Assembly (NCBI GenBank): GCA_035259385.1 | Contig: DATFWL010000257.1 | Span: forward strand, 49,436 to 113,435 | Direction of reading: 5' to 3' | Length of the DNA: 64,000 bases | Source: QHWK01 sp035259385 | GTDB lineage: Bacteria > Acidobacteriota > Vicinamibacteria > Vicinamibacterales > CAVVIG01 | Shown: piece after piece, positions 34,009-42,634 of the stretch | Position numbering within the stretch: the stretch's first letter is position 1 | Layout of the letters: every line of letters starts with the position of its first letter | Program-made: the position numbers and the translations under genes | Notes under the pieces: generated by a model | Database searches by the model: none | What the model was told of the DNA's origin: nothing | The model's input: the letters and a program-made list of their open reading frames with translations, nothing else

Positions 34009-35026
34009 GTGCCAGCGCCACCGCCCGGCGTTCCTTCGCCGAGCGCGCGGCGCTCTCCACGACCGCCGTCGTGGCGATTGCCTGGGCGGGCGGCACCGGG
34101 TTGTCGCCGTCACCGTGGACCGCGTCGCGGAGAGCCGCGTAGAAACGGCGGTAGTCTCCAGGCGGAACGACCGTATCGGTCTCGATGCCGGTCGGGCCAT
34201 CGACGAGAATGGCCCGCTCGTGCGGCGGCGGGCCGGCGTCGAGGCCCATCTCCGCCGCGAGCCGTGCCTCCTGCGCGTCGACTCCGTACTTGATCCAGCT
34301 GGCGCGCGAGCCGTGGGCGACGAACCGAGGAGCCGGAGCAGCCGCCAGCATCGACGCGTGCAGGATGACGACGCGGCGCGGGTAGCCGAGAATCACGTGC
34401 GCCCAGTCGTCAACGAGTCCGCTAGTGCGGTGGGCAGCAAGGCTGCCGTTCACCCAGTCGGGCAGACCGAACAACCGCAGCGCCTGATCGGCGAGGTGCG
34501 GCCCGAGATCGTTCCACACGCCGGAGCCCGGACCTGGGCGTTCGCGCCATCGATCGCGGACCGCAGGACGGTACCTGTCGAAATGCGATTCGACGTGCGT
34601 CGCCTCGCCGAGAATGCCGTCGCGCACGATCGATTCGAGCGCCATGAAATCGCCGTCCCAGCGTCGATTCTGGAACGTCGTCAGCAGCCGGCCGGTGCGG
34701 GACGCCAGCGCGCCGAGCCTCCGCGCGCCCTCGAGCGAGTCGGCCAACGGCTTGTCGACCACGACGTGTTTGCCTGCTTCGATGGCCGCCGCCGCCAGCG
34801 CGACGTGCGTGGCGGTGGGCGTGGCGATCACGGCGACGTCGACCGACGCATCCGCCCACACGTCCTCGGCCGACGGGACAATTCGGACCTGCGGCAGATC
34901 GGCGCGGACGGTTTCCGGACGGCTCGACGCAACGACGGCGATCTCGAGTCCGGGAGTCGCGCGAATCAGCGGCGCGTGAAACGTCCGGCCGGCGCGGCCG
35001 TAGCCGATCAGCGCCAGGCGAATCAT
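33959..35026 (-). CDS. Gfo/Idh/MocA-family NAD(P)-dependent oxidoreductase
   Basis: 355 residues. Rossmann motif LALIGYGRAGRTFHAPLI at the N-terminus, then VDVAVIATPTATHVALAAAA and the family signature AGKHVVVDKPLADSLE with the catalytic-region Lys in DKP. RRWDGDFMALESIVRDGILG and GSGVWNDLGPHLADQALRLF belong to the C-terminal alpha/beta domain, with the His of GPHLADQAL conserved. Such enzymes oxidise sugars, inositols or biliverdin-like compounds. It closely resembles the YdgJ/scyllo-inositol branch. The gene stands alone; it overlaps the convergent SRPBCC-like gene by 50 bases. Confidence 0.88.
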   Translation of the reverse strand: MIRLALIGYGRAGRTFHAPLIRATPGLEIAVVASSRPETVRADLPQVRIVPSAEDVWADASVDVAVIATPTATHVALAAAAIEAGKHVVVDKPLADSLEGARRLGALASRTGRLLTTFQNRRWDGDFMALESIVRDGILGEATHVESHFDRYRPAVRDRWRERPGPGSGVWNDLGPHLADQALRLFGLPDWVNGSLAAHRTSGLVDDWAHVILGYPRRVVILHASMLAAAPAPRFVAHGSRASWIKYGVDAQEARLAAEMGLDAGPPPHERAILVDGPTGIETDTVVPPGDYRRFYAALRDAVHGDGDNPVPPAQAIATTAVVESAARSAKERRAVALALTDEERAAAAPAALES

Positions 35027-35124
35027 CCGCAGGAGTCTACTTGTTCTCGCCCGGGCCGAGCCGTGGTGGCGGTCCGGAAATCTGAAGGGTCATTTCGCAC
35101 CTCCAGCGGAACGACACTGTTTCG

Positions 35125-35922
35125 TCACCGGAATGCCGGCGCGCGGAACGTGTAGGCGACGCGGCCGTCAAGCGTGGTCAGTCGGTCTCCGGAGCGCTCG
35201 AGCGGCGGCACGCGGCCGGTGTATTCGAGGATCTGTCGGGACGCAGTGTCGAACTGAAAGTACGTGGGTGCGACGGCCAGCCTCACGAGGACACTGGTCG
35301 GCTTCATGCGAATCACGGTGAGTCCCTCCGGGCCATCGACCCTGTCGAGCACGAATCCGAGTGACTCGCCGCGCTCGAGCACCGCGAAGCGGATGGGCAG
35401 AGGCGCGCCGCTCACGAGTTCGTTCCAATGCGCCAGGATGAACCCGAACATCGTCGGCCCGGCGACGACCGGATCCGCGACGCGCTCGTGGGACGTCCGT
35501 TCGCGCTCGCCGTCGTTGAGTGTGAACGCCGCCTCGCCGTTCGCGACCACGACGGACGCCGAGGTTCCGGTCTGACGGTGGATCAAATCGGCCCGCTGCA
35601 GCGCGTAGGACCGGGAGTGAACGGCGCTCTGGACGACAACCACCGCGCCACTCGGATCGTGCGTGATATGGGTCGAGGTGACGGCGGTGCCGGCGTCGAC
35701 CACGCGCCGCTCGTAACGAAAGAGCGGATCGGTTCGACCGTCGAGGGCGTAGACGCGACCTTCGTAGATCTGCTCGCCAGTGGCGTCCGGCCGGGTCTCG
35801 ATGTCGACGAGCCGGTCGAGTGCGTGTGGCGCGAGCGGTCGGGACGCGAGGCCGCCGCAGGCGGCGAGCAGGCTCGCTGCACCGAGAATCAGCAGGAGGA
35901 CGACGGCGTGTGGTTTCAGCAT
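35125..35922 (-). CDS. Lipoprotein of unknown function
   Basis: 265 residues; ATG at 35922, with AAAGGAGA upstream deciding it over the longer frame from 35964. Lipobox ILGAASLLAACGG gives an acylated Cys. The mature region is beta-rich: YEGRVYALDGRTDPLFRYER, AVTSTHITHDPSGAVVVVQS, LGFVLDRVDGPEGLTVIRMK and TASRQILEYTGRVPPL. No domain is recognised; it looks like a LolA/DUF-type lipid-handling sandwich but that is only an impression. A possible weak hairpin lies downstream near 35051-35077. Confidence 0.75.
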   Translation of the reverse strand: MLKPHAVVLLLILGAASLLAACGGLASRPLAPHALDRLVDIETRPDATGEQIYEGRVYALDGRTDPLFRYERRVVDAGTAVTSTHITHDPSGAVVVVQSAVHSRSYALQRADLIHRQTGTSASVVVANGEAAFTLNDGERERTSHERVADPVVAGPTMFGFILAHWNELVSGAPLPIRFAVLERGESLGFVLDRVDGPEGLTVIRMKPTSVLVRLAVAPTYFQFDTASRQILEYTGRVPPLERSGDRLTTLDGRVAYTFRAPAFR

Positions 35923-36017
35923 GGCGATCTCCTTTGTTCGAACGCGATTTCGAGTTGAGAACACACGTTGTCAACCCCAATCTCGCCGGACGCCAAAGCT
36001 GCCTCTGCTCGACCGCG

Positions 36018-37919
36018 CTACACCTGTCGGATTTCCGATTTCATCGCGAGCCAGGCCTGTCGCGCCTCGTCGACCGATCCTTCATCCTCGATCGTCGTGA
36101 TGTCACCTGGATCACGGTCGAGGATCACGGCTTTGAGCACGCGACGCATCAGTTTGCCGCTGCGCGTCTTCGGCAGCATCCCGACGAAGTTCAACTCGCC
36201 GATCACCGCGACCGGCCCCAGCTCGCGCCGGACCGTCTCGATCACCGCCTTGCGCAGCTCCGCCGACGGCGTCTGTCCGTGCTTCAGCAGCACGAACGCC
36301 GAAATCACTTCGCCGCGGACCTCGTCGGGTCGGCCGACAACGGCGCACTCCGCGACAGCCGGATGCTTCAGGCACGCGCTCTCGACTTCGATCGTGCCGA
36401 TGCGGTGGCCGGCGATCTTGATGATCTCGTCGGCGCGCCCGCTGAACCAGACGTAGCCGTCCTCGTCGGCATGGGCGGCGTCACCGCTGTAGTAGACGCC
36501 GGGAATCCGTTGCCAGTAGTCGCGGCCGTAGCGATCCGGCTCACCCCACAGGCCGGCGGTGAGGCCCGGAAACGGCCGCTTCAGGACCATGATGCCCTTC
36601 TCGCCAGCCGCGCACGGCCTGCCGTCGACCGACACGACCGCCGCATCGATGCCGGGCAGCGGAATGGTGGCCGATCCCGGCTTGATCGGCAGCATACCGA
36701 GACCGTACGGGTTGCCGAACACCGGCCCGCTCGTCTCCGTCTGCCACATGTGATCGATCACCGGCACGCGTCCGCCGAGAATCGTGTTCTGCAGCCAATC
36801 CCAGGCCGGCGCGTTGAGCACTTCGCCGGCGCAGACGACACGCTCGAGGCGTGAGTGATCGATCGAGAGCAGCGGGGCATTGCCGTAGCGCATCAGCATG
36901 CGGACCGCGGTCGGCGACGTGAAGATGCCGGTGACGCCGAACTCCTCGACCGCCGTCCGCCAGTTCGCGTCCGCCTGCGGGTAGTCGAGGGCGCCCTCGA
37001 ACGCGATCGTCGTGCACCCGACGAGCAGCGGCGCGTACACCATGTAGCTGTGGCCGACGATCCAGCCGATGTCGGAGGTCGCCCACCACACGTCGGTCGG
37101 TTTCAGCGCGAAGCACCACTTGCCCATCGTCACGACGTGGACCTGGTAGCCACCGTGCGTGTGAATCGCGAGCTTCGGTGTCGCCGTCGTGCCGGACGTC
37201 GCGAGGATGAACGCTGGCTCGCTCGACTCCATGATCGCGTGGCCCGCGTCATGACCGTCACCGCCGGCCAGGAAGTCGGCCCACGACAGGTGCGATCCGC
37301 CGCGTGGCGTGCCGTCACGATCGAGAACCACCACGCGCTCGACCGATCCGCCGGCGACGTTGAGCGCCTCTTCGACGATCGGCAGCAGCGCGACGTTCTG
37401 CCCCTTGCGATAGACGACGTCGGTCGCAAAGACGACGCGCGATCCGCTGGCGGCGATGCGATCGCCGAGCGCCCGCGCGCCGAATCCGGCGAAGACAATC
37501 GAATGAATCGCGCCGATGCGCACCGTTGCCAGCATCAGCGCGATCGACTCCGGGCAGGGTGGCATGTAGATCGTGATTCGATCGCCCTTGCTGATGCCCA
37601 GGCTGCGCAGTGCCGCCGAAATGCGCTTCACCTGGTGGAGCAGCTGCGCGTAGGTCAGCACGACGCGATCGCCACGCTCGTTGATGTACACGAGCGCGGC
37701 GCGGCCGCCGTCGCCGTCGAGGACGTGGCGATCGACGGCGTTGTAGCCGAGATTCGTCTGCGCGCCGACGAACCAGCGGAACGTCGGCCTGTCCCACTCG
37801 AAGACGCGGTCCCATTTCCGGAACCATGGCAGATCGTCGGCCGCACGCGCCCACAACCCATCGGGGTCGCGGCGCCCTTCGTCGATCCAGCGCTGAACGA
37901 TTGGGGTGATGAGCGTCAT
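36018..37919 (-). CDS. Acetyl-CoA synthetase-like acyl-CoA synthetase
   Basis: 633 residues, close to Acs length. It has FVGAQTNLGYNAVDRHV, YAQLLHQVKRISAALRSLG, VRIGAIHSIVFAGFGARALG, VWWATSDIGWIVGHSYMVYA, HMWQTETSGPVFGNPYG, YYSGDAAHADEDGYVWFSGR and the C-terminal LPKTRSGKLMRR with the catalytic (acetylatable) Lys. The adenylation P-loop reads TSGTTATPK instead of the usual TSGxTGKPK, so the Gly-Lys pair is replaced by Ala-Thr. The reaction is acid + ATP + CoA to acyl-CoA. The altered loop suggests a propionate/acryloyl-like or other substrate branch, or altered kinetics. It lies 100 bases downstream of capA. Confidence 0.88.
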   Translation of the reverse strand: MTLITPIVQRWIDEGRRDPDGLWARAADDLPWFRKWDRVFEWDRPTFRWFVGAQTNLGYNAVDRHVLDGDGGRAALVYINERGDRVVLTYAQLLHQVKRISAALRSLGISKGDRITIYMPPCPESIALMLATVRIGAIHSIVFAGFGARALGDRIAASGSRVVFATDVVYRKGQNVALLPIVEEALNVAGGSVERVVVLDRDGTPRGGSHLSWADFLAGGDGHDAGHAIMESSEPAFILATSGTTATPKLAIHTHGGYQVHVVTMGKWCFALKPTDVWWATSDIGWIVGHSYMVYAPLLVGCTTIAFEGALDYPQADANWRTAVEEFGVTGIFTSPTAVRMLMRYGNAPLLSIDHSRLERVVCAGEVLNAPAWDWLQNTILGGRVPVIDHMWQTETSGPVFGNPYGLGMLPIKPGSATIPLPGIDAAVVSVDGRPCAAGEKGIMVLKRPFPGLTAGLWGEPDRYGRDYWQRIPGVYYSGDAAHADEDGYVWFSGRADEIIKIAGHRIGTIEVESACLKHPAVAECAVVGRPDEVRGEVISAFVLLKHGQTPSAELRKAVIETVRRELGPVAVIGELNFVGMLPKTRSGKLMRRVLKAVILDRDPGDITTIEDEGSVDEARQAWLAMKSEIRQV

Positions 37920-38019
37920 GGCCGGGCGGTACCCGGTCCCGGTTCGGGCGGACGCCGCAGATCGGTGAGATCGTGCGCGAGTGGAAACGCGAGCCTCGTG
38001 CGCATGTGAGTGTCCTGCG

Positions 38020-39489
38020 TTACTGCGGTGAGGTCGGCCGTGCCGCCGCGACGCGAATCACGCCGACGTTTCCTTCGACGGCAATCGTCGTCCCGAACCG
38101 CTGCGACAGCTTCTGCAGTCGCTGCAGGATTCGCTGCGCGATTTCCGGCGGGGCGGTCATCGGCAGTCCGCGCCGGGACAGCGGGCTGTCGTGCCGCGCC
38201 CAGATCGGGTAGACCCGCACCTCCTGCAGCTGTCCCTTGTCGTACCGGCTGACCGCAATCGCGCTTTCGTAATTGATCGGCTCCACGACGCCGCGCGCTT
38301 CCAGCCCGCGGACCACGTTCTCCGCCTGCGTGACGTCGCCGTTGGGACTGATGTTGCAGTCGCAGCTCCAGTCCCACTCGCGGAAGAACTCGCCGAGGTC
38401 GTAGAAGATCGGTTTGCCTTTGTAAATCTCGATCCCGCGCAGGACGTGGGGACCGTGGCCGACGAACGCGTCGGCGCCGTTGTCGATCGACGCGTGGGCG
38501 AGCTCGACGAGAAAGTCCGGCGGCCGATCCTCGAACAGGAACGACTGCAGGATCGAATCGCCCTGGTGCGCGTGGATCGTCGCGATCATGAAATCGGCGT
38601 ACTGTTTGCCGTTCTTGATGCTGCGCAGGTTGTCCTGCAGGTCGCGTGAATTCATCGCGTAGGTCAGTTCGCCCGGCCGGCTGCCCGCTTTGTAGAGCGT
38701 GCCGAAGAACTCGATCGACGTGTCGGAATCGCCGGACGGCGGCCGCACCGGATTCGCGTACTCGGTGCGGTGCGCGAACACGCCGTCCTTGACCCGCCTG
38801 AGCAGCGCGAGATGGTCCGGCGTGACCGCGATCGCGCGGGTGAGGTTCAGCGGGTTGAGGCCCGCACGGCCGCCGGTGATGCCGACGCGGTACGTCGCCG
38901 CCAGCCGCGACTGGCCGCTGGCGATCTCGCTGTACATGCCGACCAGGCCGATTCGTCCCTTCGGCGTCTCGGCGAAGCGGGGCGCGCGTGCTTCGTCGAG
39001 GTTCCGGCCGAACCCGGCGTAGGCGAGGCCTGCCTCGTCCATCAGCCGCGTCGTCTCGACGATGCCCTCGATGCCGGCGTCCATCAGGTGATTGCCGGCG
39101 CGGTTCATGAGCGTGAAGCCCATCGCCTTCAGATCGGCGGCGACTTCCTTCGTGCCGGTCATGCTTCCGCCGAGCGGCCCGTTGAACGTCCGCTCGTCGC
39201 GGATCAGCGACTCGAAGTTGCCGAACCCGACATCGCTGTCGTGGATCACTTTGAGCGCGCTCTGCAGGCCGGCATCGTTCAGCCGCGAGGCCGGCCTGAC
39301 GATGATCACGTCGCCGACGCTGGCCAGTGCGAAGGGCTCGGCGATCTTCATCGCCATGTCCTGCGCCCAGCCACGCGCGCCCGAGCGTTGCCCCTGCGCG
39401 GCGACACCGCCGGGCGCCTGTCCGGTCAGACGCAAGGCGCTCGCGTAGACGATCGCGAGTGCGGCGATGAGTGCGACTCGAGCTCGCAT
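38020..39489 (-). CDS. CapA-family (poly-gamma-glutamate synthesis type) metallophosphatase
   Basis: 489 residues from ATG at 39489 with AGGAGGG upstream. Signal peptide MRARVALIAALAIVYASALR. CapA/PGA_cap calcineurin-like motifs appear in order: FALASVGDVIIVRP, DVGFGNFESLIRDE, TLMNRAGNHLMDAGIEG, MIATIHAHQGD and DAFVGHGPHVLRGIEIYKGK. The characteristic closing FYDLGEF is present. CapA proteins were linked to capsular polyglutamate, but most are uncharacterised periplasmic phosphoesterase-like enzymes. It may share a transcript with the acyl-CoA synthetase downstream. Confidence 0.88.
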   Translation of the reverse strand: MRARVALIAALAIVYASALRLTGQAPGGVAAQGQRSGARGWAQDMAMKIAEPFALASVGDVIIVRPASRLNDAGLQSALKVIHDSDVGFGNFESLIRDERTFNGPLGGSMTGTKEVAADLKAMGFTLMNRAGNHLMDAGIEGIVETTRLMDEAGLAYAGFGRNLDEARAPRFAETPKGRIGLVGMYSEIASGQSRLAATYRVGITGGRAGLNPLNLTRAIAVTPDHLALLRRVKDGVFAHRTEYANPVRPPSGDSDTSIEFFGTLYKAGSRPGELTYAMNSRDLQDNLRSIKNGKQYADFMIATIHAHQGDSILQSFLFEDRPPDFLVELAHASIDNGADAFVGHGPHVLRGIEIYKGKPIFYDLGEFFREWDWSCDCNISPNGDVTQAENVVRGLEARGVVEPINYESAIAVSRYDKGQLQEVRVYPIWARHDSPLSRRGLPMTAPPEIAQRILQRLQKLSQRFGTTIAVEGNVGVIRVAAARPTSPQ

Positions 39490-39638
39490 GGACCCTCCTG
39501 TCATGCGCTTCCGGCAGCACGGAGTCTACCCCGCCATTGCCCGAGGATCACGCAGCCTGTGAACTGAACGGCTGCGAAGCGATTCAATCGTTATATGATC
39601 CGCGGCCGCGTCTGCCGGCGCTCGATGCGGGCCACATC

Positions 39639-39764
39639 ATGCCGATGCCCATTGCTGTCTTCGACGACCCCCCTGGCCTCGCCCACGCCGCGGCGCGGGA
39701 GGCAGCGTCGCGCATCCGAGCGGCTGTCGCGGCCCTCGGCCACGCATGCATTCGACGCCGGTGA
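39639..39764 (+). pseudogene. Truncated NagB-like (sugar isomerase/deaminase) remnant
   Basis: A short frame reads MPIAVFDDPPGLAHAAAREA followed by ASRIRAAVAALGHACI and then stops. This matches the first ~35 residues of glucosamine-6-phosphate deaminase/6-phosphogluconolactonase-like proteins (V(F)DD..., AA..IR.AIA..G.A.I), where an 'AATGAS' loop should follow. The remaining ~200 residues are missing. The end overlaps the first codons of the MFS gene in another frame, so a deletion fused this fragment to the transporter's start. It would suit loss of a sugar-catabolic partner of that transporter. Confidence 0.55.
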
Positions 39765-41059
39765 GTCCCCGTGCCGCCGCCGGTCGCCTGCGCTGGGGGA
39801 TCGCCGCGCTTCTGTTTCTTTCGACCGTCGTGAACTACATCGATCGCCAGACGCTCAATGTGCTGGCGCCGCATCTCAAGACCGCGTTTGGTTGGAGCAA
39901 CGCCGACTTCGCGTGGGTAGTCATCGCGTTCCGCGTCGCGTACGGCGGCGGTCAGATGATTTCCGGACGGCTCCTCGACCGGCTCGGCACGAGGGCCGGA
40001 TTGAGCCTCACGGTCGCCTGCTACTCGACGATCGCTGCACTGACGTCGCTGGCGACCGGGCTGCGCAGCTTTGCGGCGTTCCGGTTTCTGCTGGGCGCAG
40101 CGGAGTCGGCGAACTGGCCGGGGGCGACCAAAGCCGTCGCCGAATGGTTTCCGCGCCGCGAAAGCGGGTGGGCGGTCGCGCTGTTCGACAGCGGCTCATC
40201 GATCGGCGCCGCGATCGCGCCGGCGCTCGTCCTGGCGATCTTCCATCTCTCCGGGAACTGGCGTCCGGCATTCATCGTCACCGGCGCCCTCGGATTCGCG
40301 TGGGTCGGACTGTTTCACGCGATCTACCGGTCACCCGAGGATCATCCACGTCTCTCGGCTGATGAGCGCTCGCTGATCCTTACTGGCCGCGGTGGTGGGG
40401 CCGACTCGACACTCACCGCCGATGCGCCGGCGACGCCGACCTATGGCGCGCTTCTCCGCCTGCCGCAGACCTGGGGCATCGTGCTCGGCAAGGCGCTGAC
40501 CGATCCGGTGTGGTTCTTCATCACCGACTGGTTTGCCATCTACCTCGTCTCGCGCGGTTTCAGGCTGGAAGACAGCCTGCTGGCGTTCTGGGTGCCGTTT
40601 CTCGCTGCCGATCTCGGCAACTTCTTCGGCGGCGGATGCTCGAGCGCGCTCATCGCGCGCGGTTGGCCGGTTGGTTCGGCGCGCAAGCTGGTCATCGCGG
40701 CGTCGGCCGCGGCGATGACCCTCCTGATCCCCGCGGCCTACGCGACATCGCTCGTCGGCCTCACCAGTTGCCTGGCGATCGCGACCTTCGCGTACGCCGC
40801 GCTCTCGACGATGATCCTGAATCTGCCGGCGGATCTCTATCCGACCGGTTCGGTCGCGTCGGTCAGCGGCCTCAGCGGCACCGGCGCCGGCGTCGGCACG
40901 GTGCTGGCGACCTACCTGACCGGAATCGTCGCCGACCGCTACTCGTTCCGTCCGGTGTTGATCGTAGCGAGCGCGATTCCGATTGCCGCCGCCGCCGCGA
41001 TTCTGATTCTCGTCCGCAACAACCGCGCCACGAGCCGCGGCCTCGTCTATCCGATCTGA
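39746..41059 (+). CDS. MFS transporter, ACS (hexuronate/sugar-acid) type
   Basis: 437 residues, 12 hydrophobic helices. The ACS-type signature is STVVNYIDRQTLNVLAPHLK in helix 1, then FGWSNADFAWVVIAFRVAYG, GGQMISGRLLDRLGTRAGLS, ESANWPGATKAVAEWFPRRE and ALFDSGSSIGAAIAPALVLA. This matches ExuT/GudP/DgoT-like importers of hexuronates, galactonate or related sugar acids. No ribosome site precedes the ATG; a GTG five codons later is an option. It is preceded by the NagB-like remnant and faces the alpha/beta hydrolase cluster. Substrate remains open. Confidence 0.88.
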   Translation: MHSTPVSPRAAAGRLRWGIAALLFLSTVVNYIDRQTLNVLAPHLKTAFGWSNADFAWVVIAFRVAYGGGQMISGRLLDRLGTRAGLSLTVACYSTIAALTSLATGLRSFAAFRFLLGAAESANWPGATKAVAEWFPRRESGWAVALFDSGSSIGAAIAPALVLAIFHLSGNWRPAFIVTGALGFAWVGLFHAIYRSPEDHPRLSADERSLILTGRGGGADSTLTADAPATPTYGALLRLPQTWGIVLGKALTDPVWFFITDWFAIYLVSRGFRLEDSLLAFWVPFLAADLGNFFGGGCSSALIARGWPVGSARKLVIAASAAAMTLLIPAAYATSLVGLTSCLAIATFAYAALSTMILNLPADLYPTGSVASVSGLSGTGAGVGTVLATYLTGIVADRYSFRPVLIVASAIPIAAAAAILILVRNNRATSRGLVYPI

Positions 41060-41091
41060 CTGGATGTCGACGTCGAACGGTTCGAAATGGC

Positions 41092-41123
41092 GTTCGTCAT
41101 CAGCCGCGGCTTTCGTGACGAAC
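41092..41123. terminator. Nested hairpin between convergent genes
   Basis: GTTCGTCA and TGACGAAC are perfect eight-base arms; inside the loop AGCCGCGGCT is itself a perfect palindrome. It lies in the 138-base space between the convergent MFS and alpha/beta hydrolase genes, where a two-way terminator is expected. No T tract. A small TCGAACGGTTCGA dyad sits just before it. Confidence 0.45.
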
Positions 41124-41197
41124 TGGCACGCGGACCCTGACCGCTGCATCCGCGCAATGGCTTGTCGTGCGCCGTACTGTGATTGACCCGCGGCGCT

Positions 41198-42619
41198 CTA
41201 CCGCGCCTGGCGATCGCCGCTCGACGAACCGGGCAGGAACCGGCCCGGCTGGGTCAGCCACCCGTCGACATAATCGAACGTTCGCGCGACGGTGTCGCCG
41301 TACTCCGGCCGGCAGGCCGTGAAGTTGTGCGTCGCGCCCTCCACCAGCGCGAACTGCTTGTCACGCGCCGCGAGGTGATTGAAGACGATCTCGTCGGGCA
41401 CGACCAGGTAGTGGCACGTCATCGACATCACGAGGGTCGGGACCGTGATGCCTTCCGCGTTGGCCGGCGTGCTGCTCATCGCCGACGCCCAGTCCACGCC
41501 GACGATGTCGTCCTCGGTGAAGGCGAAGTCCGGCTTCGTCCTGATCGCGGACGTCCCCAGGAAGCGGCGCACGGTGCTGTTCTGCGTCATCACCGACAGC
41601 GAGCCGAGCGCTTCTTCCGGGTTGGCGCCCGACGGCGGCCGGACCGAGTGGACGATCTCCGTCGGCGTCGTGCCGTCCGCCTTCAGCAGCAGGTGCGGCG
41701 CCCGCGTCTTCGAGACGACGCGCACGTCGGGCTGATACAGGCGCGCGCCGGTCGCGTTCACGCCCATGCCGGGCACGACGAACGGCTCGTCGTCCGAGTA
41801 GTTGCTCTCGCCGTTGTCGACTGCCGCCAGCCGTGCGCGTGCCTGGCCGACCAGTTTCGCGTTGCGCGCCGCCTGCGCGGCATAGAACGTTCGCGAGAAC
41901 TCGGGCGTATACGACGCGCGCCGCTTGTCGCGGTCGTAGCCATTGCGGCTGTCGAACATGTCGAGCTTCGGATCGCGCGCGCGCGGCGTCGCCGAATCGA
42001 CCGCCGGATCGACCGAGCTCATCGCGTGGAAGGCACCGAGCGTCGAGTCGAGCAGGATGAGGCCGTCGGCCTTCTCGAGGCCGGTCGTCAACTCCCGACG
42101 GCACGGATAAATCTTCTCCGGCCCCGAGCACGCCTTCGCGCCGTTCTCGGCGACGTTCTGGTAGAACGCCATCTCGTGCCCGCCGCCGCTGTGCGTGACG
42201 ATGACCACCTTGTCGACGCCGGGCAGACCGCGCAGGTACTTGATCGCCGCCGAGTACGCCGGCGCGTAGGCGTCGGGGTTCGAGCGTCCATCCTGCACGT
42301 TCACCATCAGGATGCGGTAGCCGCGCCGCGCCAGCTCGCGCCCGGACGGGTGATTGAAGTTGCTCTCGCTCGGATGGCCGAACATCAGCGCGACGCCGTT
42401 CTTGGGAGTTCCCCGGCCCGGCTCGTACAACACCGCGTCGCTCGTGCCCTGGCCGCGCCCGCCGAGCCGCACGTACGACGTGCGCGGCACGAGCTCCGAA
42501 CCCCGAACTCCGGACCCCGAACCCCGACCCCCGCCCCGCTGCGCGGCGGGGACCGGCTGCCACGCGATCGACAACGCCATCGTCGACAGTGCAAATGCTC
42601 CTGCGCGGATGAGTTTCAT
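41198..42619 (-). CDS. Exported alpha/beta hydrolase (paralogue A)
   Basis: 473 residues. Signal peptide IRAGAFALSTMALSIAWQPV. A Gly/Arg-rich spacer leads to TSYVRLGGRGQGTSDAVLYE, GVALMFGHPSESNFNHPSGR and ELARRGYRILMVNVQDG. The nucleophile elbow is VVIVTHSGGGHEMAFY, a GxSxG-like THSGG with Ser. The late VEGATHNFTACRPEYGD holds a plausible catalytic His. A pair of Cys in PCRRELTT and ACSGPEK may form a disulfide. It is homologous along its length to the gene at 45669-47027, sharing FDYxDxWLxxPGRF at the end. The two flank a TonB receptor, so both probably act in the periplasm on its ligand. No ribosome site is obvious. Confidence 0.78.
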   Translation of the reverse strand: MKLIRAGAFALSTMALSIAWQPVPAAQRGGGRGSGSGVRGSELVPRTSYVRLGGRGQGTSDAVLYEPGRGTPKNGVALMFGHPSESNFNHPSGRELARRGYRILMVNVQDGRSNPDAYAPAYSAAIKYLRGLPGVDKVVIVTHSGGGHEMAFYQNVAENGAKACSGPEKIYPCRRELTTGLEKADGLILLDSTLGAFHAMSSVDPAVDSATPRARDPKLDMFDSRNGYDRDKRRASYTPEFSRTFYAAQAARNAKLVGQARARLAAVDNGESNYSDDEPFVVPGMGVNATGARLYQPDVRVVSKTRAPHLLLKADGTTPTEIVHSVRPPSGANPEEALGSLSVMTQNSTVRRFLGTSAIRTKPDFAFTEDDIVGVDWASAMSSTPANAEGITVPTLVMSMTCHYLVVPDEIVFNHLAARDKQFALVEGATHNFTACRPEYGDTVARTFDYVDGWLTQPGRFLPGSSSGDRQAR

Positions 42620-42634
42620 AGTGAAGCGTGATCT

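Noticed and set aside
35051..35077. CCGGGCC/GGTCCGG hairpin after the lipoprotein gene
   Set aside because: Seven pairs with one G-U, 13-base loop and no T tract; not distinguishable from chance in GC-rich DNA.
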